DNA from: Granulosicoccus sp047634635 | GTDB lineage: Bacteria > Pseudomonadota > Gammaproteobacteria > Granulosicoccales > Granulosicoccaceae | DNA length: 8,115 bases | Direction: 5' to 3' | Assembly: GCA_047634635.1 (NCBI GenBank) | Contig: JBLIIE010000205.1 | Location: forward strand, 1 to 8,115 | Shown: positions 1-4,256 of the stretch, one piece after another | How positions within the stretch are numbered: position 1 is the stretch's first letter | Layout: each line of letters opens with the position of its first letter | Translations under genes and position numbers: made by a program | The notes under the pieces: generated by a model | Seen by the model: the letters and a program-made list of their open reading frames with translations, nothing else | What the model was told of the DNA's origin: nothing | Database searches by the model: none

Positions 1-211
1 TCATCACCACCTACTGGTTGACCAGGTAGAGCTCCCTCCAGCTAGTCAACCTATGGGAAACCCACCTATGCATTTTGGTAAAGGCCAAACACAAACCACA
101 TTGACGCTAGAGCCTGGTACGCACACGTTGCAATTGATTATGGGCGACAAATCCCACGTGCCTCATGGGCCTGCCGTTGTTTCCGAAAAAATCACAATCA
201 CTGTTAAATAA
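1..211 (+). CDS. DUF4399 domain protein, 3' end only
   Basis: Reading from base 2, 69 codons remain before a TAA at 209-211; the 5' part lies outside the window. The visible residues begin HHHLLVD and continue with HFGKGQTQTTLTLEPGTH, LQLIMGDKSHVPHGP and a final SEKITITVK. This pattern (His-rich start, HFGKGQT, a G-H-T-L-Q-L strand, a GD..H.PH loop, an SE-I-I-V ending) is that of the DUF4399 family, small proteins usually exported and of unknown function. The conserved histidines could bind a metal, but that is inference. The gene ends about 25 bases before a GGGGAC-type repeat cluster that may serve as its terminator. Confidence 0.8.
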   Translation, partial: HHHLLVDQVELPPASQPMGNPPMHFGKGQTQTTLTLEPGTHTLQLIMGDKSHVPHGPAVVSEKITITVK

Positions 212-237
212 ACATTCTGATGTGAAAAGTGTGTGTG

Positions 238-300
238 AAAAGGGGACGGAGGAAAAGGGATGAGGAAAAGGGGACAGGAAAAGGAGACGGAGGGATTAAA
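238..300 (+). repeat. Degenerate tandem array of the GGGGACGGAGG repeat head
   Basis: Four consecutive units each start AAAAGG: 238-252 (AAAAGGGGACGGAGG), 253-265 (AAAAGGGATGAGG), 266-278 (AAAAGGGGACAGG) and 279-297 (AAAAGGAGACGGAGGGATT). The two middle units are exactly 13 bp. They are variants of the repeat found in perfect form at 692-714 and 754-776 beside the transposase gene. The array lies between the stop codons of two convergent genes, so it appears to code for nothing. It looks like repeat fragments that multiplied and decayed in place. Confidence 0.8.
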
Positions 301-323
301 GTTTATTCCCTCCGTCCCCTTTT
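279..323. terminator. Imperfect inverted repeat, possible bidirectional terminator
   Basis: Bases 279-295 pair with 307-323, giving a 17-bp stem with one mismatch (A285/C317) around an 11-base loop. The right arm ends in a run of six T (320-325) and the left arm begins with four A, so each strand would carry a GC-containing stem followed by U residues. It sits between the end of the DUF4399 gene (211) and the end of the minus-strand membrane gene (345), where a shared terminator would be useful. The arms are copies of the transposase-linked repeat, so it is primarily a repeat element; terminator function is inferred from position and shape. Confidence 0.5.
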
Positions 324-344
324 TTAACTTGGGATTTGGCTAAG

Positions 345-680
345 TTAGTAAAAATACCCGTCAACAACATAAGACGCTGTAAATCCTACGGCTGCAATAA
401 TGGCGATGGTGAGCGGCATAGTACCTGTGGGTATGTTTCGTATTTTACTGGTTATTAATACCCCGACTGCCAACAGGCAGTACAACAAAGCGGTGCCTAG
501 TAAGCCTATAGATGCGCCGAATCCGAACGCCGAGCTACCTGCATTTGCAGCCTCATCTGTAGGTGAGTGTAGTTTGAGTCCATCTGGGTTTTTATCAACG
601 GCCCAATTGCCCATATAAATGGCAACAATAATCATGACTGCTACCAGTGCAACGATGACGAGAATTTTTTTCGAGTTCAT
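345..680 (-). CDS. Small hypothetical membrane protein, 111 aa
   Basis: I do not recognise this family. The protein begins MNSKKILVIVALVAVMIIVAIYMGNW, one strong hydrophobic segment at about residues 5-25 that is either a membrane anchor or an uncleaved signal. A polar stretch follows (about 27-50, with a NPDG and a SPTDEAANAG segment), then two further hydrophobic segments at about 52-77 and 88-108, so three membrane helices are likely. The middle stretch between helices 2 and 3 (TSKIRNIPTG) is short and basic. No catalytic motif is visible. The ATG has no clear Shine-Dalgarno sequence: the bases before it read GACTTAGAAA. A transposase-linked inverted repeat lies 12 bases upstream, so the transcript leader may fold into that hairpin. 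A plus-strand reading frame over 400-618 is its shadow. Confidence 0.65.
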   Translation of the reverse strand: MNSKKILVIVALVAVMIIVAIYMGNWAVDKNPDGLKLHSPTDEAANAGSSAFGFGASIGLLGTALLYCLLAVGVLITSKIRNIPTGTMPLTIAIIAAVGFTASYVVDGYFY

Positions 681-691
681 TTTCTAAGTCA

Positions 692-776
692 AAAAAGGGG
701 ACGGAGGGATTTAATATTATTGCACCTTAACGTCCTTCGTTGCTTTCTCACCGTTAAATCCCTCCGTCCCCTTTTT
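692..776. repeat. Perfect 23-bp inverted repeat, RAYT-associated (REPIN-like)
   Basis: The left arm 692-714 (AAAAAGGGGACGGAGGG followed by ATTTAA) and right arm 754-776 are exact reverse complements over 23 bases, separated by 39 bases. The spacer contains a small AACG/CGTT stem (729-732 with 738-741). The element lies between the divergent membrane-protein gene and the transposase gene. Two inverted copies of a short repeat beside a RAYT gene is the REPIN arrangement, in which the transposase recognises the folded single strand. The perfect match, compared with the decayed copy at 279-323, suggests a recent or still maintained copy. Confidence 0.8.
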
Positions 777-870
777 AAGTCCTGTTCATTGAACTCATAA
801 AGGGGATGCAAAAACGTTAAGTTTGCAGAATCTGAGCATTAGGGTATTGTGAACATAGAACTGGCACCGC

Positions 871-877
871 AAAGGAG
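871..877 (+). promoter_or_regulatory. Ribosome binding site that decides the RAYT start
   Basis: The sequence AAAGGAG ends directly at the ATG at 878, leaving no spacer for it, but stands six bases before the second in-frame ATG at 884. The second ATG is therefore the better start. It also gives the N-terminus MPRRPRE, typical of this family. Confidence 0.6.
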
Positions 878-883
878 ATGCAA

Positions 884-1585
884 ATGCCTAGACGCCCGCG
901 AGAGTACTTGCCTGGGTTCGCGTACCATATTTACCAACGTGGTAACAACCGTGATCCGTGTTTTATAGAGCCAGAAAATTACGATCACTATTTGAACCTT
1001 TGGCGTACGGTCTCACCTCAGTACGGAATATCCGTGCATTCGTATTGTCTGATGACAAACCACATTCATTTTCTGGTTACGCCTGAATGCAAAACAGGGC
1101 TGTCAAATACTATGAGAGTAGTTGGCAGTCGCTACGCTCAATATATAAATCGCCGCTATGAGCGAACAGGTACATTATGGGAAGGGCGGCATCGTTCTAG
1201 CCTCGTTCAGACTGATAGGTATTTTCTTACCTGTATGCGATACATAGAAATGAATCCGGTGAGGGCACATATGGCTAAGCGTCCAGAAGAGTACCTTTGG
1301 AGCAGTTATGGTGCGAATGCGTGGGGTGATAAAAGCTGGCTTAAGCCTCACGCGGAATATCTTGGATTAGGGGTGAGTGACGTCGATAGATACCGAGTTT
1401 ATCGAGATCTGTTCCAAGAAAAAATTCGAAGTGACGACTTAAATAAGATCAGAAAAGCAGCCTATTTTTGTCAGCCAGTAGGAACTGTTCGCTTCAGGAA
1501 AATGCTTGTAGAGAAGTACAGTCTTAGGCAAGGACATCTTCAGCGAGGCCGTCCAAAGAAACAAGTGGCGGGTGGTGTGGAGTAA
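884..1585 (+). CDS. REP-associated tyrosine transposase (Y1 HUH family)
   Basis: This 233-aa protein is an IS200-like single-strand nuclease of the RAYT group, which is thought to move REP/REPIN repeats. From the ATG at 884, the N-terminus MPRRPREYLPGFAYHIYQRG and GNNR are family signatures. The metal-binding HUH motif is TNHIHFLV, with His60 and His62. The likely nucleophile is Tyr120 in MRYIEMNPVRA, and the conserved TLWEGRHRSSLV lies between them. The C-terminal part (about 150-233) is a basic tail with RGRPKK near the end, a common feature of RAYTs. All key residues are present and the frame is intact, so the enzyme is probably active. The start at 884 is chosen for its ribosome site; 878 is the alternative. 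Copies of one repeat flank the gene (692-776 and 1589-1608), consistent with these being its substrates. It converges with the cyclase gene. Confidence 0.9.
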   Translation: MPRRPREYLPGFAYHIYQRGNNRDPCFIEPENYDHYLNLWRTVSPQYGISVHSYCLMTNHIHFLVTPECKTGLSNTMRVVGSRYAQYINRRYERTGTLWEGRHRSSLVQTDRYFLTCMRYIEMNPVRAHMAKRPEEYLWSSYGANAWGDKSWLKPHAEYLGLGVSDVDRYRVYRDLFQEKIRSDDLNKIRKAAYFCQPVGTVRFRKMLVEKYSLRQGHLQRGRPKKQVAGGVE

Positions 1586-1588
1586 CAC

Positions 1589-1608
1589 AAATCCCTCCGT
1601 CCCCTTTT
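1589..1608 (-). repeat. Single copy of the RAYT-associated repeat
   Basis: Bases 1589-1608 (AAATCCCTCCGTCCCCTTTT) match 20 bases of the right arm at 754-776 exactly. The copy begins three bases after the transposase stop codon. No second arm lies nearby, so it cannot form a hairpin on its own; it could pair only with the distant copies at 692-714 or 238-300. Together with the left pair it brackets the transposase gene. Confidence 0.8.
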
Positions 1609-1620
1609 ATGCCTTTTATG
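1603..1620. repeat. Perfect tandem 9-bp duplication at the cyclase stop codon
   Basis: CCTTTTATG occurs twice in a row (1603-1611 and 1612-1620). The first copy overlaps the end of the repeat at 1589-1608 and the second contains the stop codon of the minus-strand cyclase gene (TTA at 1616-1618). It may be a short target duplication or a slippage product made when the repeat arrived. Confidence 0.6.
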
Positions 1621-3304
1621 CGTCTATAACCATGTCTGCAGCCGCAACAAACGCAACAATAGGAACTTTTTGCTCACGACCCTTTACTGATATTAGCGCT
1701 TTTGTACCTCCTGAAACGGGTGCGTTGGCAGCTTCGATGGTAGCTGTCGATACGACTAGCTGGCAGGCGAGCTCTTTGCTAGCGCTCTCAAGTCTGCTGG
1801 CGGTGTTCACCATGTCGCCAAGGGCTGTGATCCGCTGAGCAGCACCTGAACCACCCTTAACACCAATACGGCCAAGAATGGCAGGGCCTGTATGAATCCC
1901 GATTCCGATGTTTAGAGGTTTGTCTAAATCCGCTGCTAAAGACTGATTGATTGAAGATAAAACTTTGTCCATAGCTTTGGCCGCCGCCAGAGCATCTCTA
2001 GCTCCTTGTGGAAGTGACTTCTCCATGCCGAATATTGCCATGATGCCATCACCTAAAAATTTGTCCACATAACCACCAGCGTCTGAAATAGCATCCGACA
2101 TTTGTCCTAAGTACTGATTGAGTACGAACACCACATCGTAGGGCAGTTTGTTTTCAGACAGGGATGTGAATCCACGAATATCTGCAAACATGACAGTGAC
2201 CGACTGGTCGACACCCCATAAGTACTTGTCGCTGATTGCTGCATCACTTAGGGCAATACGTTGAACTGGAAGTAAGGTTGCCACTTTTATGTTTTGCGTT
2301 GGCGTCAACTGGCACGCTAATCGAACATTGCCACCGGCACCAACACGATTGAGCACTCGCTGTTCAGCCTCGTCAGGTTCGGTTAATGTCTCGAGGCCCT
2401 CCATGACGCGGACTCTGCAAGTTGAGCACCTTGCTCTACCACCACAAACCGAGGCGTGAGGTATGCCATGAATGCGACTGATCTCCAGTAGAGTGGGGCC
2501 AATCTGGTTTGCAACACTGGGTCCGTCTGCATAAGTGACTCTGACGGTTGGACCCAAGCGACCATAGAGAGTGCGAGCCAAGCGATACGCAATAGCACTA
2601 GTGACGATGGCAACCGCTATCCCAACAGAAATGCTTATTGCGTTGTCTAGCCAAGCTACCTGTTCTGGTGTCAGCCGGGTGTAGTAATGGTATTTGTCTG
2701 CGAGTAATCGACGGCTGGCTACGGCAAAACCTGCAAAGGATAATACGGGCATAGTGACGGCCATGCCGTACAACAGCCAAGTGACTCTTGCGTACCAAGG
2801 CTTGAACTTCAGCCAAAAGTGTATGCCAATACAGCCATGCACCCAAACAAGCAGCATGAGCAGAGTCTGCTCGATAGCATCATTAGGCCAGAGCATGGCC
2901 AAGACAGTGCTGTAATCGTTCTGAATTCCATAAATCTCACGAGCTGCACGTGTAGCAAATACATGAGGTATCAAAAGAATCGGTATAGATAGCCCAAATA
3001 CGAGTTGCACGCATTCTGACATGCTCATCCGCCATGATCGTCGCAGAATAAATTTTTGTAGCGCGAAGAATATGTGAATCAGCAGAGAGCCTGTCAGTAT
3101 CAATGAACCCAGCGCGTTGCGCCAAATCGTAAATCTGAACGACTGTACCGCTTCCATCGCGTCGATAGAAATTAAGCCCACAGCATGGTTCGCTAAATGG
3201 CCTGCCACAAATGAAAACAGGATAAGCCCTGAGATCAGCCTTGCATTTTTGTGCCAAGGTAGACGTCGTTGGTTCTGTTGATTAGGCGGCTGGTCTGTTT
3301 TCAT
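1616..3304 (-). CDS. cyaC: CyaC-type membrane adenylate cyclase with 2Fe-2S domain
   Basis: The protein has 562 aa in three parts. Residues 20-240 form about six membrane helices with histidines at 36, 40, 77, 114, 156 and 162; GHLANH and the later single histidines resemble the heme-b anchor of succinate-quinone oxidoreductases. Residues about 253-345 are a plant-type ferredoxin domain with Cys287, Cys293, Cys296 and Cys331 (CGGRARCSTC). Residues 366-556 are a class III cyclase catalytic domain: metal aspartates Asp375 (FADIRGFT) and Asp419 (KFLGDG), adenine-specifying Lys415 and Thr493, and Asn500/Arg504 in the transition-state motif. The Lys/Thr pair points to ATP as substrate, class IIIb. 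This is the layout described for Sinorhizobium meliloti CyaC, a quinone-responsive diheme cyclase, so a respiratory-redox input controlling cAMP is inferred. It starts 25 bases after the deoR stop on the same strand, with only a weak ribosome site, suggesting co-transcription. Confidence 0.9.
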   Translation of the reverse strand: MKTDQPPNQQNQRRLPWHKNARLISGLILFSFVAGHLANHAVGLISIDAMEAVQSFRFTIWRNALGSLILTGSLLIHIFFALQKFILRRSWRMSMSECVQLVFGLSIPILLIPHVFATRAAREIYGIQNDYSTVLAMLWPNDAIEQTLLMLLVWVHGCIGIHFWLKFKPWYARVTWLLYGMAVTMPVLSFAGFAVASRRLLADKYHYYTRLTPEQVAWLDNAISISVGIAVAIVTSAIAYRLARTLYGRLGPTVRVTYADGPSVANQIGPTLLEISRIHGIPHASVCGGRARCSTCRVRVMEGLETLTEPDEAEQRVLNRVGAGGNVRLACQLTPTQNIKVATLLPVQRIALSDAAISDKYLWGVDQSVTVMFADIRGFTSLSENKLPYDVVFVLNQYLGQMSDAISDAGGYVDKFLGDGIMAIFGMEKSLPQGARDALAAAKAMDKVLSSINQSLAADLDKPLNIGIGIHTGPAILGRIGVKGGSGAAQRITALGDMVNTASRLESASKELACQLVVSTATIEAANAPVSGGTKALISVKGREQKVPIVAFVAAADMVIDA

Positions 3305-3329
3305 AGCGTTACGTAATTCTTTCCACTAT

Positions 3330-4088
3330 TTATACAGCTATTCGAACATCGATGCCGGTAAGCAAAGTGTCAAAATCGCTAGTGGGGCTGCGATTTGTGA
3401 TCACGATATCGCCAGGCTTCAGAGGTGGTTGCCTCACGACTGGTCTTTGCTGTTGAGGTAAAAATTTGGAATGATCCACGGCCATTATCGCCTGCGTTGC
3501 ATTCCCAAGCATCGCAGTGGCAATGTCTACTTCGCATTGCTCGTGTACTAGAAATCCCCTGCGTGCATCCACCATGGATGCGGAGAGCACAGCATAGTCA
3601 ACCTGCATGCGTTCAATGACATCAAACGCTGAGCGATCAAATGCTGCTCCATCGTGATCTCGCAGCTGTGTGCCTGCCATGGATACTCTGTTACCAGGAA
3701 TGATCGCAAGTGTGCTCGCAACGAACGCTGAGTTTGTCACGACTGTCAGGTTTCGGCGTTTACGTAGTGCCTGCGCAATAAAACCAGAAGTAGATCCAGT
3801 ATCAATCGCGACACTAGCTTCATCCTGAATGATCTCGGCTGCCAATCTCGCTATCGCTACTTTGGCGTCCCGATTCTGGTTCATACGTGCCAAAAAAGGC
3901 GGATCAGACGCGATTCGATTAGACACCAAGGCACCGTGCACTTTGTTAATACGGCCAGCCTCCACCAGTGGTTGAGTTACTCGTCTGATGGTTTGGCCGG
4001 AAACGCCCAACATCTGCGAGAGCTCGACCACCGTGACGGTTCCGCGCATATCAACAGCGTGCAGTATGTGTGTTTGGTATTTCGACAT
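3330..4088 (-). CDS. DeoR-family transcriptional regulator
   Basis: This 252-aa protein has the two-part DeoR layout. The N-terminal winged helix-turn-helix is at about 5-57, with VELSQMLGVSGQTIRR as the recognition region and the KVHGALV wing. The C-terminal sugar-isomerase-like effector domain (about 75-235) contains IDTGSTSGFIAQAL, LTVVTNS and MAVDHSKF, the places where family members bind phosphorylated ligands. The recognition helix reads TIRRV, where most members have TIRRD. The gene diverges from the dehydrogenase-kinase operon and is followed by the cyclase. The shared intergenic region contains a four-unit 10-bp array that is its likely operator, and a second array lies in front of the transporter gene. 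The local role is probably that of a repressor of methylated-amine genes relieved by a pathway intermediate; the ligand is unknown. The start at 4088 fits the usual distance to the helix-turn-helix. Confidence 0.9.
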   Translation of the reverse strand: MSKYQTHILHAVDMRGTVTVVELSQMLGVSGQTIRRVTQPLVEAGRINKVHGALVSNRIASDPPFLARMNQNRDAKVAIARLAAEIIQDEASVAIDTGSTSGFIAQALRKRRNLTVVTNSAFVASTLAIIPGNRVSMAGTQLRDHDGAAFDRSAFDVIERMQVDYAVLSASMVDARRGFLVHEQCEVDIATAMLGNATQAIMAVDHSKFLPQQQRPVVRQPPLKPGDIVITNRSPTSDFDTLLTGIDVRIAV

Positions 4089-4096
4089 AGCCGCTT

Positions 4097-4102
4097 ATTA
4101 TA
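4097..4102 (-). promoter_or_regulatory. Candidate -10 box of deoR, very close to the ATG
   Basis: On the minus strand the bases read TATAAT exactly, ending eight bases before the deoR ATG (4088). Transcription would then begin one or a few bases before the start codon, giving a leaderless or nearly leaderless mRNA. No good -35 box is found at the expected distance (about 4120-4125 reads ATTTCC), and no Shine-Dalgarno sequence precedes the ATG, which fits a leaderless message. The match could be chance in this AT-rich region. Confidence 0.4.
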
Positions 4103-4150
4103 CTCTCGCACCTGTTTGAGGAAATTCATATAGCCTTAGTTTTTGGCTCG

Positions 4151-4190
4151 ATATCTACAAATATTACTAAATAACAACAAATATCAACAA
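4151..4190. promoter_or_regulatory. Four-unit 10-bp operator array, deoR/dehydrogenase region
   Basis: Four contiguous 10-bp units, read on the minus strand from 4190 down: TTGTTGATAT, TTGTTGTTAT, TTAGTAATAT and TTGTAGATAT. The 10-bp period places every unit on the same helix face. The consensus WTGTTGATWT is shared with the array at 7648-7687, and an 11-base stretch (TGTTGTTATTT) is identical in the two. It lies in the divergent promoter region, five bases before a possible -35 box of the dehydrogenase gene. The DeoR protein encoded alongside is the obvious candidate to bind it, since direct-repeat operators are known in that family; binding is inferred. Confidence 0.65.
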
Positions 4191-4195
4191 AAATA

Positions 4196-4226
4196 TTGAA
4201 AATATGTTCGAAATAGATTAAATAAT
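4196..4226 (+). promoter_or_regulatory. Candidate promoter of the dehydrogenase-kinase operon
   Basis: A possible -35 box TTGAAA is at 4196-4201, followed either by TTAAAT at 4218-4223 (16-base spacer) or AATAAT at 4221-4226 (19-base spacer). Neither spacing is ideal and the region is AT-rich, so the exact boxes are uncertain. The position just after the operator array and about 30 bases before the start codon is appropriate. Confidence 0.4.
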
Positions 4227-4246
4227 GTTGGAATTGTTCATCTTTT

Positions 4247-4252
4247 GGAAGG
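4247..4252 (+). promoter_or_regulatory. Ribosome binding site supporting the GTG start at 4257
   Basis: GGAAGG at 4247-4252 stands four bases before GTG 4257. The other possible start, TTG at 4245, has no Shine-Dalgarno sequence before it and overlaps this site. The ATG at 4225 is out of frame. The GTG start gives a protein beginning (M)AQHTAKHLIVGGG, the usual distance to the FAD motif. Confidence 0.55.
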
Positions 4253-4256
4253 CATC

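Noticed and set aside
238..323. CRISPR array
   Set aside because: The units are about 13 bp, contiguous and without unique spacers, and no cas genes are present.
1572..1838. Plus-strand 88-codon frame over the cyclase 3' end
   Set aside because: It overlaps the end of the transposase gene and the cyclase catalytic domain in antisense, with no ribosome site or family resemblance.
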